Source: Apoda limacodes
Taxonomy: Eukaryota; Arthropoda; Insecta; Lepidoptera; Limacodidae
Length of the DNA stretch: 64,000 bases
Direction: 5' to 3'
NCBI GenBank assembly: GCA_946406115.1
Contig: OX291549.1
Location: 26,497,901 to 26,561,900, forward strand
A program made the position numbers and the translations under genes. The notes beneath the pieces were generated by a model. It was not told the DNA's origin, made no database searches, and saw nothing but the letters and a program-made list of their open reading frames with translations. Each line of letters begins with the position of its first letter. Within the stretch, counting starts at the first letter, position 1. Of this stretch, positions 54,674-64,000 are shown in pieces.

Positions 54674-55110
54674 TGTTAGGTTTGTTACCTAACACCTGTT
54701 GCTTTGCTTTAATGATAGAAGTTGATAAGTAAAACAATTTATTTTAAAAGGATAAAATGCAATAAAAAAACAATTAAAATTAATAAAATGAGAATTAACT
54801 AAAAACTTGCTAAAATGATAAAAATGCTTAAATTGTATATATGTTGATTATGCTGAATTGATAATAATTGATAATTGCTGCGAGTACACGCTACAATGCT
54901 CGAACATGTACTATTTGATATAATATGATAAAAAATGGTTTAATTGTAAAAATGCTGATTTTGCTAAATTATTGATAATTGATTATTGCTGTGAGCACAC
55001 GCTACAATGCTCAAACGTGTACTGGCTTCGGAACGTAAATGTTCCCGAATTATAAGAAACGCATCGTGTAGAAAAATGCTGACACCTTCGATGTACGGTT
55101 AGACCGTACA
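54674..55110 (-). repeat. 5' LTR of the BEL/Pao element
   Basis: 437 bp, minus strand starting TGTACGGT and ending CCTAACA. The phrase CACGCTACAATGCTC occurs twice inside. It matches the 3' LTR over its full length with scattered substitutions and a ~9-bp indel (an extra ATAATTG near 54862). Confidence 0.95.
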
Positions 55111-55215
55111 ATTACATATACTTACTTACATAGGTATTCATAAATACATACATTGTTAAGACTCAATTCCCCAGGGGAAGATAAATGAAAAGATAGGTTC
55201 GTTAATACAATTTAT

Positions 55216-56648
55216 GGTAATTCTTTACTTTCCAAGTACGTGAGATTTTTACGTAACGATGGTTTTAACTGATAGAACACCACATTTAAATACACAGGTA
55301 AAATTCAAAAACTCTCGGAGGTCACTAGATTTTCACAAAAAAATCTAAATTGATTTCATACAAAACCCGCCATTACACACCAACATTTAAAAATACAAAA
55401 CATTTTTTTTTCACGAAAATAGTTGCCAGACTAAAGAGAAAAATAAACACAGGATTCAATCGATTTTACTTTTCTCTAATTTTAATCGATAGGAAAGCAT
55501 ATTTATATACTCGAATAAAATCAAAAAACTGGCAGCGAATCCAAACCTTGCCAAGTTAGGTGGTAAGGAGCGAAGCGACGAGCCATTAGGTTACATAGTG
55601 AACACCGCACGAGCCGAGCGAAGCGTACCGCGGCAGAGGCCGGCGAAGTGCCAGAAACAAATTGTTCTAATTTAGAATTGTTTGGCAGGAGTAGGGGGGG
55701 CAGGGTAGACACTGGTTAATTGATCTGAGTGACACAGGTACAATTTGTTTCTGGCGCTCGCCGGTCGCTGCCGCGGCACGCTCCGCTCGGCTTCGCGCGC
55801 TAACTTTCATGTGCTCCGCTTGACTTTGCGCACAAGTTTTTATGTTCCAAAGTGGGTTGCCGTGACTACACTAAATAACAACAAGTTGGTTGTAATATAA
55901 AAACTTGCACTCAAAGCCAAGCGGAGCACATGAAAATTAGCGAGCGAAGCCGAGCGGAACGTGCCGCGGCAGCGGCCGGCGAGCGCCAGAACCAATTTCT
56001 ACTTATTTAGTATAGTCACGGCGACCCACTTTGGAAAATGAAAACTTACGCGTGAAACCAAGCGGAGCACATGAAAGTTAGCGCGCGAAGCCGAGCGGAG
56101 CGTGCCGCGGTAGCGGCCGGCGAACGCCAGAACCAATTTCTACTTATTTAGTATAGTCACGGCAACCCACTTTGGAACATGAAAACTTGTGCGCGAAACG
56201 CAGCACAAGAAAGTAAGGAAAAAAAGCGAGCGCCAGAAACAAATTGTACCTGTGTCACTCAGATCAATAAACCGGTGTCTACCCTGCCCCCCCTACTCCT
56301 GCCAAACCATTCTAAAATAGAACAATTTGTTTCTGGCACTTCACCGGCCTTTTTTTTATCGATTATTACTTTAAAGAGTAAGTATTCGATTGTTGAATAC
56401 TGGCAACATTGCTATTAAAAAAAAAACAACCTGATATTTTTTTCTCTAATGTGTTTTGTTTTTGTAGATATTTATTGTTGTGTAATGGTTGAATTTGTAT
56501 GAAATTAATTTATTTATTTTCCGGATAAACTAGCTTCCTCCGAGAGTTTCTGAATTTCATCTTTGTATATAAAAGTGGTATTCTATCAATAGAAATTTTT
56601 ATTACGTAATAACCAGGCGTTCTTGGAAAGTAAAGAATTACTCAATTT
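55216..56648. mobile_element. GC-rich foldback element with tandem units in its arms
   Basis: Outer ends are inverted copies: AATTCTTTACTTTCCAAG (55219) against CTTGGAAAGTAAAGAATT (56624-56641), and AAACTCTCGGAGG (55309) against CCTCCGAGAGTTT (56538-56550). Inner arms also mirror each other: CCAGAAACAAATTG ... CAGGGTAGACAC (55650-55712) against GTGTCTACCCTGCC ... CAATTTGTTTCTGG (56275-56338). The right arm holds a ~140-bp tandem unit (AGCGGAGCACATGAAA at 55921 and 56060; TGCCGCGGCAGCGGCCGGCG at 55962 and 56101). The island is very GC-rich. No transposase. Foldback (FB-like) architecture is the best description. Confidence 0.85.
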
Positions 56649-56649
56649 A

Positions 56650-57480
56650 TTTTTAGTTTTATATATAATCACTATTTCACAAATAAACAATTTGAAAGTC
56701 TATAATTCCATAATAAATTGCACTAAATTCAGTTTCCGAATTTATCTCTTTTGCCGCCTTTTCCTATCTAGACGATGGTATCGTAATTTTCCCTTCGGGT
56801 CGACTGTATTGTCGAAAATATCAATTAATCGTAATATGATGCAATATTCACCAATTTTCAGCAATCTATGCCATTACCATTCTTTTCAGATTGAGAAATT
56901 AAAAATCAATATGGCGAAAAAAACCAATCCGCAGAATCAATATAGCAATAATCACCTATCCAAATAAATGCACTTAGGTTTAGGAGGGTTTATGGTAGAA
57001 CCCACAACCTTGAGATATTTTATCGAGAAATTTAAACCTTCTCTTATTAAAGCTCGTGCGGTAAGTTCCTCTTGTAATTTACATCTCCTTAGTTCCTGTT
57101 TCTCGCAGAACTTGATGCACTCCAAAAAGATTAATTCCTATTTATTTTAGGTAAAAATTGCAAATTTTGTTTTTAACATCTATCTTCGAGAAAATCTCCA
57201 AAAGACTGACTTTGAATATTTTTCGATCTGCCATCTTTTTAAAAATCAGATTTAAAAGACTCTTGACGTAAATGAGTATGGCATTCCATGCCTGTATGGA
57301 TATAGAATTTTACAATGTTTTGACATAACACGCAAAAGGGTAATTTAAAGCTAATTACACACTACATATAAAAAATAAAATACTTCACTCGCTACAACAT
57401 AATATATATAAATATATATCTATATGATACATAATAAATATATATTAAATGAGTATATGTTATCTAATTTGCAATGATTG
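56650..57480. other. AT-rich spacer, no gene recognised
   Basis: The 114-codon plus-strand frame 56623-56967 and a 60-codon one after it show no known motif. The first starts inside the foldback end and is rich in Asn/Ile/Ser, as expected for AT-rich DNA. I cannot support a gene. Confidence 0.35.
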
Positions 57481-57803
57481 TAGAAAGAAGGATTTTAGGT
57501 TAGTTTTGAAAATATAACTAGACGTTGCCAACCGAGTGTCTGAAGGTAGATTGCTCCGCAATAGAGCTGCTTCAACAGTACGCCATAAAAGGTAGTGGAG
57601 TGGGTTGGAATCGATAAAGTTCCTTCTACCTTTGACCGTAATATCATACTTTGTGAAGTATCAGATTGGTATATAAAGAGCTCCTGCAAGTAGCAGGGTG
57701 CGGAGGAATTATTAAGGACACTATACAAAAGAGTAATAATTTGAGTATTCCTGCGAAGTCGAATTGGGAGCCACTTGAGTTTAGCAAGAAACTCTGAAAT
57801 ATG
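57480..57803 (-). pseudogene. Jockey-like LINE, C-terminal fragment
   Basis: From about 57803 downward the minus strand reads DHISEFLAKLKWLPIRLRRN, then TQIITLLYSVLNNSSAPCYL and QELFIYQSDTSQ, in the open frame that ends at 57495. The KLKWLPIRLRRN block matches the plus-strand LINE end at 41700. The next region has GTLSIPTHSTTFY, as in the family's C-terminal 'P.H.T..Y' segment. Truncated at both ends and without a clear A-tail. Confidence 0.78.
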
Positions 57804-58111
57804 ATCGTGTGAAGCTTAAATAGTAACTCAGAAGTGGCAATTTGCTCCTATATCAAAGGAGAAATAAGTTTCTTACTACTGACTACTTCTATAGATTGAA
57901 TGCAGCGTGGAACACGCTTCTACCAAGTCTACAATCTGGGAGCTTATTCGAAACAGTCTCGAGTACGCCAGATTCTGGATTTAGCAAGAAAGACAAAAGA
58001 AATTAGCTCTCGAAAGCCGTAAAATAACTTGCATAAAAAACTTTCTTCTCCATAGATTATGGGTCCAAGGTATGGTGTTCGAACACGAGACTGATCCAAA
58101 GAAGCTTTCTA

Positions 58112-58277
58112 GGACCTTATTAAGAACGGTCTCGGAAATTTGGACTCTGGAATTCGAGAGAAAAATGTATGCAAGTTCATTCACGGGTTTCGAGAGGTTG
58201 ACTCACCTCTCGACTTCCATACATTTTTATCTGGATTTCCAGAGTCCGATAGCTCGAACCTGTTCCCAATAAGGTCC
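58112..58277. repeat. 65-bp inverted repeat, hairpin-forming
   Basis: Arms 58112-58176 and 58213-58277 are inverted copies with a few mismatches (GGACCTTATTAAGAAC against GTTCCCAATAAGGTCC; AAAAATGTATGCAAGT against ACTTCCATACATTTTT). The loop is about 36 bp. Possibly a small MITE. Confidence 0.8.
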
Positions 58278-58389
58278 CTGTTTAGTCTCGCAAAATGATG
58301 GGCGCGACAGCTCACGACTGACCGTTGTGGGGACATATGAGCCTCCATCACTTACCTACAGCAGTTAAGTAGGGGAAACGATGATGACA

Positions 58390-59500
58390 TAACCATATTA
58401 ACAAACAAAATAATAAGCAGAACACAATTTAAATTTGTTTTATATTCGTAGTAAATATTCAAATTCTTAGCATCAATATTCTTCAACTAAAATCAATATT
58501 CCGATAAAATCTGTCCTGGGTTTATTAAAGCTAAAGTAACTCAAGTTTATTAAAGCGAACAGTTTTCATTAGATTTTTATGGTGTAATAATTTCTCGTTA
58601 AGGAAGGTATTTCATTAAATACTCTCGTAAACACCCCACGGCGAAGGATTCATACAATGTTAAAAGGTGGAAAAGGACGGATAAGTGTCAAGTGGACAAG
58701 TGTGAATAGGATTGCGTCTTCCTGAGTGACTCATGCTATTGTAATAAAGGCAAAGTCAAAATTCGAAATAACTAGTAGTTGTCAAGTTCATCAAATTTTG
58801 ATAAAACTAAATTATTGTTTTTAGCAAAAACTATAAAAACATAACTAGTGAAAAATTTGCTTGATAGAGTAATGTTGTTGATATATTTAACTGATTATTT
58901 TGAATAAATTTTCAAAAAAAAAAATTGTAATAAAATTCTATATTTTTGTAGAATAAGTAAGTTTTGTACACGCTAATCGGTGTAAAAAAGGTATTTTTTC
59001 AAGTAGCAGTGTTATAAAAATAATTTATTCGTATTTTGACTGCACTAGAACCAAAAAAAGTTACTCTATACTTTATAATAAATGAACACTAAACGAAAAC
59101 TAAATACCTCTTACTTATTCTGTGACTAATCACAAATTAAGATTTAATTAGTTCCAAGTACATTGAAAACAAAGTTAAACAAAAAAAAATATTTAATAAA
59201 ATAATACTAACCGGGTTCTTTTTATTAACCGAGCAAGTTAATTTTACAGAACTAAGATTTCTATGCACAAATAAAAAGAAAGTGTATCCTGAATCGCCAT
59301 TGTGGTAGTGTCTCGGCTAATGGCTGCATTATTCTTTTAAAAGCAGGGACAATTAAATTGCAAAACTTTTTGCTTGCTATATTGTTGCTTAAGTGGTTTG
59401 GAAATAACATTTTCAACTTAATGTACCTACGGCACTTTAAACGTTGATAAATTTATATATATAATATAATAATAAAATATGCCTTTTTTATTTCCATGAC
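58390..59500. other. AT-rich spacer, no gene recognised
   Basis: No credible coding frame, repeat terminus or RNA gene found. Confidence 0.4.
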
Positions 59501-59506
59501 ATTGAA

Positions 59507-59526
59507 ATATATATATATATATATAT
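59507..59526. repeat. (AT)10 microsatellite
   Basis: Alternating A and T, 20 bases, next to the LINE at 59560. Confidence 0.9.
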
Positions 59527-59559
59527 AAGACAAGTAGGTATTTCTGATCTATATATGTC

Positions 59560-59965
59560 ATGGCCCCTTTCAGGTATAGGCCTCCTCCAGTTGCCCCCAT
59601 TTTTTACCTGTCGTTAGCTGTTTTCATCCAGTCTCTTCCTGCCAGTTGAAGTATGACATCTATCCAGCGAGCTTTTGGTCTACCCCTTTGTCTTTTGCCT
59701 CCCGGACCTGTACATTTTGTTACTCGTTTAGGACATCTTTCTTCAGAAGAGCGGGCGATGTGTCCTGCCCATTTCCACTTCAAACGCTGTGCGAGTTGTA
59801 ATGCATCTATCACTTGGGTTTTGTGCCTTATTATTTAACTATTGACTTTGTCTATGGTCTTGATGCCGTAAATGCTTCTCTCCTTAGCCCGTTGGCAGGT
59901 ACGTATTTTTGACAAGGTGTTTTTGTTAAAGATCCAGGTTCGGGCACCGTACAATAGACACGGCA
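59560..59965 (-). pseudogene. RTE-type LINE, C-terminal part of endonuclease-reverse transcriptase
   Basis: The minus strand from about 59965 reads LLYGARTWIFNKN, then RAKERSIYGIKTIDKVNS and a stop, then in the 69-codon frame LQLAQRLKWKWAGHIARSSE, KRQRGRPKARWIDVILQLAG and RDWMKTANDR before a stop at 59604. This is the C-terminal domain of RTE-like LINE proteins ('YG..TW ... R..ER...G ... LKW.WAGHI.R ... R.RGRP..RW.D....G..W...A.DR'). The other two RTE copies of the window (3000 and 63780) belong to the same class but differ in detail. Truncated at the 5' side with one stop. Confidence 0.88.
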
Positions 59966-60107
59966 GCAGAGATAATAGAGCATAAATATATACATAGGTT
60001 AATAAAAGGTTTTTAAAATTTATAAATGTATTTCTATTTCCATTTTGCGCTTTATGACTTTTGGGCCGATAATGTTTTCCCGTAAGGCTTAGGTTATCTT
60101 ATTTAGT

Positions 60108-60476
60108 ATCTTATTTATAGTACCTGGAGGACCGAGCTTTGCTCGTTTTTTTTAACAATGCCATCTATTGTCAAGTAGCTTTAGAATTGCTGTGTCGGTA
60201 AAAGTAATAGTATTACTACTCGCCAATAGATTTCAGAAAGAGTCATATTTTGCAGTTTATCGTTGTTTGAAAAACATGGATAAAACGATGTTTTCTAAAA
60301 ATGAAACCTAGCTAGAAGCATGCTAAATTTCATGAAAATCGTTGGAGCCGTTTCCGAGATTCACCGTTTAACTCAATTTCGTAAACGTACGAACGTAAAT
60401 AAAATTGCTGCCTAATCTTGATTTACGTTACATAGTTTCGTCAGGTATTGACAAAAGCTAGTTATCTAGATTTTGA
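60108..60476 (+). repeat. Dispersed lepidopteran repeat with 'GACCGAGCTTTGCTCG' start
   Basis: Begins near TATAGTACCTGGAGGACCG and AGCTTTGCTCG, contains TTTCATGAAAATCGTTGGAG and CCGTTTCCGAGATTCACCG, and ends near GACAAAAGCTAG before a T. The end CTAG/T would suit a Helitron, but the start is not certain. No coding capacity. Confidence 0.6.
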
Positions 60477-60869
60477 GAACGTTGAGAAAACACTAGTTCT
60501 ATTTCTAAAAGGAATATTTATTATTATTAAGATAGAGATCAAACCTAAATGATTTATTGTACATGAGAAATGTAGCGCGTGACTAGAAACCTAAAGAAGG
60601 AATCGATCAGAAACCAGAAACAGCTTGGGATTAATAATGTAGAAAAAAGTTGTCCACTATGCACTATAATCCACCTACTTTATCTTTACAAAGTTTTACG
60701 TGGAAAAATCACAAAAAACTGTTAGATGTGAGTTTAAGAGTTCGTCGATTGTGGTTAAAGAAGTTTTATCTCTCACAAGAAATTTACATTTCACTTAAAG
60801 AGAAAACATTCATATCAATAAAAAAATTATGATAACATGCTGTCCAGTTGATTGGCATGCGAACGTCGA

Positions 60870-61310
60870 ATTTATTATGTAGGTACCTAGATTGAAAAAG
60901 TATTCCCTCAGCTTTCTTTTAAACAGCTTAAATCATTCAACGTTTCTTATCGAAATAGGCAAAGCATTATACAGCCTTACGCCTTCAAATACTATGCTTC
61001 GTTAACCATAATCAGTTCTAGGCCCACGGAGTTCTAGTTTGCCTTTTCTTCTTGAGGAGTATTTACATGTTTTTTCTTGAAGTTTTATGTTAGTGTGGAT
61101 TTCTTTCTTATTAATTTTACGTATTAAAAAACACGTCTTAAATTTGTAAAATTTTTCAGTATTTAGTATCTTAGTTTTTTTGTAAAGTTGTAATGAAGGT
61201 GTTAAGTAGTTTTCTTTGTATAGTTTTTTGATTACCTACTCTGTTTTGTGTTGTTTGAAGTATTTTGTTGTTGTTGATTTGAAAACGGAACCCAGAATCA
61301 TTTGTAGTCT
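60870..61310 (-). pseudogene. Jockey/CR1-like LINE, C-terminal fragment
   Basis: Minus-strand reading without an intact frame gives, in order, KFYKFKTCFLIRKINKKE (about 61155-61100), EKTCKYSSRRKGKLELRGPR (61078-61020), then TDYG, stop, RSIVFEGVRLYNALPISIRN (61005-60945) and FKLFKRKLREYFF to about 60895. The G-x-x-L-Y-N-x-L-P block followed by F-K-x-x-L-x-x-Y is the usual C-terminal end of Jockey/CR1-type LINE proteins. Several stops show decay. It belongs to a different LINE lineage from the 41700 and 57480 copies. Confidence 0.65.
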
Positions 61311-61502
61311 AGATCCTTTTTCTGTGGAACGACTTGTGGTATCAGACTGAAATTACTTAAGTTAATATTATTAACTAAAAATATTGAGTTTCTAACTCAC
61401 TACAATGAATAGAACTGCCCATATTCCCGTACTTCGCTGGCGCACTGATTATTTTTGGTTTGGTTATCTTAGAAACTTTTGCAATTTTTATATTTGATTT
61501 TA

Positions 61503-61797
61503 TTAGGGTTCCGGGCCCAAAAGGTACCTATGGAGCCTATTACTAAGCCTACGCTGTCTATCAGATTGAAATTGGACTTAAATTTTCACATAATATGTAA
61601 ATTTTCAAAAAAATATTAGAATTCCAAGGAGGGTCATACAAGTTACATGTTTTTGTTGGTTTTGCTTCCGCTCTATCGTAACATACAAGCTTCAATTTCA
61701 AATGATTATGGTTTAAGCTTTTTAGTAAAACAACAAATTATAATGCATTCTTTAGTTGTACTCTCAGTGCACGAGTCCGACTCCCTCTTGTATTTTG
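61503..61797 (-). repeat. Abundant lepidopteran repeat (minus copy), diverged
   Basis: Starts AGGGTTCCGGGCCCAAAAGG and ends CGAGTCCGACTCCCTCTTG, the inverse of the two ends of the 27365 copy, with many changes in between. Confidence 0.65.
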
Positions 61798-61799
61798 TT

Positions 61800-62770
61800 T
61801 TTTTATTAACCTTACTTTATTGATGATTTTAACGATGTTTGCGAATAATTCAAGCTTTCTGGCACTTGATCAGCTTTTTTAATATTAACATTTTTTTTGT
61901 AGTAGTTATCTTCGTTATCTTCAAACCTCGGTATGAAGCTGACTGATTATAATTTGTAACACGCCCATCCATAGTAGCACCCCTAAACTAAAACTGAGAC
62001 AGCTCGTCAAGTGGGTATATAGAAGTGGCACTAAATAGGAGGCTCAATGAACTTAAGTACTGGAAAGCGCCGTCAAACCTTGGACAATTAAAACAAAAAC
62101 AATACCGAACAAAACAGAACAGACAGGCGACTGGAAACTTCAGATAGGCAGGTGGCCACTAGCTCGACAACTTATAGCCTAAGCCTTTTTCCTCTAAGAA
62201 GAGGCCCGTGTAGTGGGAAAAAATAATAACTACTTGAGTGAAAAGCCATGAACCTTTTTTTTAATAACTAAATGCAAGTTACCTTTATTGTTAAAACGAT
62301 TTTTAATATTTTATATATATGGTATCTGAAAAGAAGTCCAATATGTGAATGATTTTCAGTTACTCTTCCCATATACCTCGTAGTACATTGCCCCGAATTC
62401 TGTCCTCGATTTAAAAGTATTTCCCAAGAGAAATCTTCGCTTACCTATTCAAATACAAGGTAAAGTCACAAAGTTTGCAAAGCAACGGTCCGAGGTGAGA
62501 CTCCAAGAGGAACTCAGAAAATACTACTTAATTAAAAAATCGGTCAAGAGTGTTAGACACGCATAAATTGGGATACCAAAAGTCGAATCGTTTAGATACC
62601 AATTTCGATAATAATTAGAAATAAAATTTTAAAAAACGTCCACACATTAAAAAGTATATAATATTCTTAGTTTCATTGCTTGCTATAGATAGAAGGATGA
62701 TTACTTGAAACAAAATATATAAACAAAAAAAAACGGTCAAAAACATGGCATTGGAATATGTATTATCTAG
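61800..62770. other. AT-rich spacer, no gene recognised
   Basis: No recognised coding sequence or repeat boundary. Confidence 0.4.
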
Positions 62771-62771
62771 T

Positions 62772-62866
62772 GTTCCGTGCCGGTCACTACGTTCCGTGCC
62801 GGTCACTACGTTCCGTGCCGGTCACTACGTTCCGTGCCGGTCACTACGTTCCGTGCCGGTCACTAC
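62772..62866. repeat. Five perfect tandem copies of a 19-bp unit
   Basis: GTTCCGTGCCGGTCACTAC is repeated five times without a single difference, with starts at 62772, 62791, 62810, 62829 and 62848. GC-rich in an AT-rich setting. The frame across it is periodic only every 57 bases. Confidence 0.98.
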
Positions 62867-62944
62867 GTTTTTCAGAAGCAAAAAAAAGCTTTATTTGGTC
62901 AAATAAATATCTGAAAGTATTCGCCTTCAGTGCTATTCTTATAA

Positions 62945-63648
62945 GTAACTGACGACTCGCCCCGGTTCGCACGGGTGCAATGCTGCTACTAAATATACTA
63001 ATGTACATGTGGCAGACCAAGGTCCTGCCATTCTATAGTGTACATAATATGACAGCCTCCCTCGGCAGTCCCCCGGCCGGTACCACCGCAACCGCTAAAT
63101 CCCTGCATTTTAAATCTGTAATATCTTCGAAAATATTCAATAAAATAACATGCTGTAAAGGGCCATATTGATCTATATTAAATGCACAATGTATTTAAGG
63201 TTCTTAATTGGATAAGAATTAATGCTGTATTGCTTAAAGTCGCTTCGTAAATAAGCCATTATTTCTCGTAAAAAGTAAAGGATAAAAAATTATTATTGTA
63301 GGTTATCCCTAAGAGATAGACATATACCATCGCGGACTCTTTTGTATACCTTTTCAAAGTGTACAATACTGTAGTACATTATTTTGATCTATCTCATAGG
63401 GTTCAGCCAGCGTTTGCAATGTAAGCGCAAAAAAATGTGTTTATTTACGACCTCACATTAGAAACCTCTAAAAATATCAGTGTTTCTCTACTATATTATG
63501 CATGTTTTATACATACAAACCTTCCTCTTGAATCACTCTATCTATTAGTAGAAACTGCTTCAAAATCCGTTGTGTAGTTTTGAAGATCTAAGCATACATA
63601 GGGACAGACAGCGGGAAGCGACTTTGTTTTATACTATTTAATTTTTTT
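62945..63648 (+). repeat. Abundant lepidopteran interspersed repeat, near full length
   Basis: Begins near ACTGACGACTCGCCCCGG and GGTGCAATGCTGCTACTAAA; has GGTTATCCCTAAGAGATAGA and GGGTTCAGCCAGCGTTTGC in the middle; ends CTTCCTCTTGAATCACTCT, ACAGCGGGAAGCGACTTTG and TTTTATACTATTTA. I recognise the whole order as a very common repeat in moth and butterfly genomes. It has no coding capacity; class not certain to me. Confidence 0.8.
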
Positions 63649-63779
63649 TTCTCAGTTTACTAGACTTTTCCAAGAATGCGTTTAGCCAGAGTGATGCCGA
63701 CAACATGACATGGAAATCGGGAATAGTCATTTTCAAAAATTTATTTATTCTACATATTTCAATTCTAAACGGTTTTCCT

Positions 63780-64000
63780 ACATTGCCAGCCTATGGGTTT
63801 GGGCTCTACGAGTGATGTGGCCTGCTCATTGCCACTTCAGCTTTCTTTTTGAGCTATGTCAGTGACTTCGGTTCTTTGGCGAATTTCTTCGAAGAGAAGC
63901 ACTACCAACAGCTAATTTAAGAGGCCAACAGTTAGAGACCTCGTTTCTGTACCGTAAATCACCACTGGCAACACACATTGTCTTCGAGCGATTCTGCCAT
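63780..64000 (-). pseudogene. RTE-type LINE fragment, cut by the window edge
   Basis: The minus strand from 64000 reads AESLEDNVCCQW in one frame and RQCVLPVVIYGTETRSLT in another, the 'NQCVLPVMTYG.ETW.LT' block of RTE LINEs. Downstream comes EEIRQRTEVTDIAQKE, then KLKWQ, stop, AGHITRRAQTHRLAM at 63842-63785. The same block is in the copy at 3000-3345. Frameshifts and a stop at the Trp position of 'WQWAGH' make it dead. More of it probably lies beyond the right edge. Confidence 0.82.

Larger units (their letters stand above)
47552..55110 (-). mobile_element. BEL/Pao LTR retrotransposon with envelope-like gene (defective)
   Basis: A 7.56 kb element read from right to left. Direct LTRs lie at 54674-55110 (5') and 47552-47978 (3'). 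The flanking ATTAC (47547-47551 and 55111-55115) is a perfect 5-bp target duplication, as expected for BEL/Pao. After the 5' LTR a primer-binding-site candidate (ATGGTCCTTCGAG, about 54668-54656) is found. Gene order is gag, zinc knuckle and protease, reverse transcriptase, integrase C-terminus, envelope-like gene. RNase H and the integrase zinc and catalytic domains are missing between 51369 and about 51210. A Tc1 element is inserted in the envelope gene. Several stops and frameshifts confirm that it is an old, inactive copy. Env-bearing BEL/Pao elements are known (roo, Tas and Cer types). Confidence 0.95.

Noticed and set aside
56623..56967. 114-codon plus-strand frame beside the foldback element
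   Set aside because: Asn/Ile/Ser-rich, begins inside the foldback end, no motif or homologue known to me.
1..64000. CRISPR arrays, operons, bacterial ribosome sites
   Set aside because: The direct repeats found are contiguous minisatellites without unique spacers, and all coding features are eukaryotic transposon proteins.

Overview
The window reads as intergenic, transposon-dominated DNA of a moth or butterfly (Lepidoptera). It is AT-rich, has no convincing intact host gene, and carries several repeat families I know from lepidopteran genomes: short Helitrons that start TC and end CTAGT, tRNA-derived SINEs, the dispersed repeat containing 'GAGTCGGACTCGCGCAC', and many dead LINE reverse transcriptases. 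Nearly every recognisable protein is a broken transposon protein. The species and any family names I give are inferences from memory, not database results.

Layout. 0-9 kb: an RTE-type LINE tail, one possible membrane-protein exon on the minus strand, a ~1.84 kb Mutator-like (MULE) element with long terminal inverted repeats that contains a SINE and a perfect 403-bp tandem duplication, a second SINE, and a 45-bp minisatellite. 9-19 kb: a short LTR retrotransposon inserted into a ~60-bp tandem array, a Helitron, an internally deleted copy of an arthropod multicopy gene split by another repeat, and a long-armed foldback element. 19-34 kb: LINE fragments on both strands, a 47-bp minisatellite interrupted by a SINE, and a hAT-like element with an 8-bp target duplication inside a tRNA-like sequence. 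34-46 kb: a pogo-like element with a broken helix-turn-helix protein, an OTU-protease fragment, Jockey-like LINE pieces, and a ~2 kb degenerate array of ~140-bp units.

46.6-55.1 kb is the most structured part. A 7.56 kb BEL/Pao LTR retrotransposon lies on the minus strand, with both LTRs and the 5-bp target duplication ATTAC. It has gag, protease, reverse transcriptase, the integrase C-terminus and an envelope-like gene of the baculovirus F type. It is dead: RNase H and the integrase core are deleted, there are frameshifts and stops, and a Tc1 element (DD34E transposase) sits inside the envelope gene. The retrotransposon itself abuts a Jockey-like LINE fragment, so at least three layers of insertion are stacked.

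55.2-64 kb: a GC-rich ~1.4 kb foldback structure with tandem units inside its arms, then more LINE tails, a perfect 5 x 19-bp repeat, a common lepidopteran interspersed repeat, and an RTE LINE running off the right edge.

The genes do not form a pathway. What links them is insertion history, which can be partly ordered: MULE-like before SINE before duplication; LINE before BEL/Pao before Tc1; tRNA-like sequence before hAT. Such nested decay without host genes fits heterochromatin or a W chromosome, but the sequence alone does not show which.
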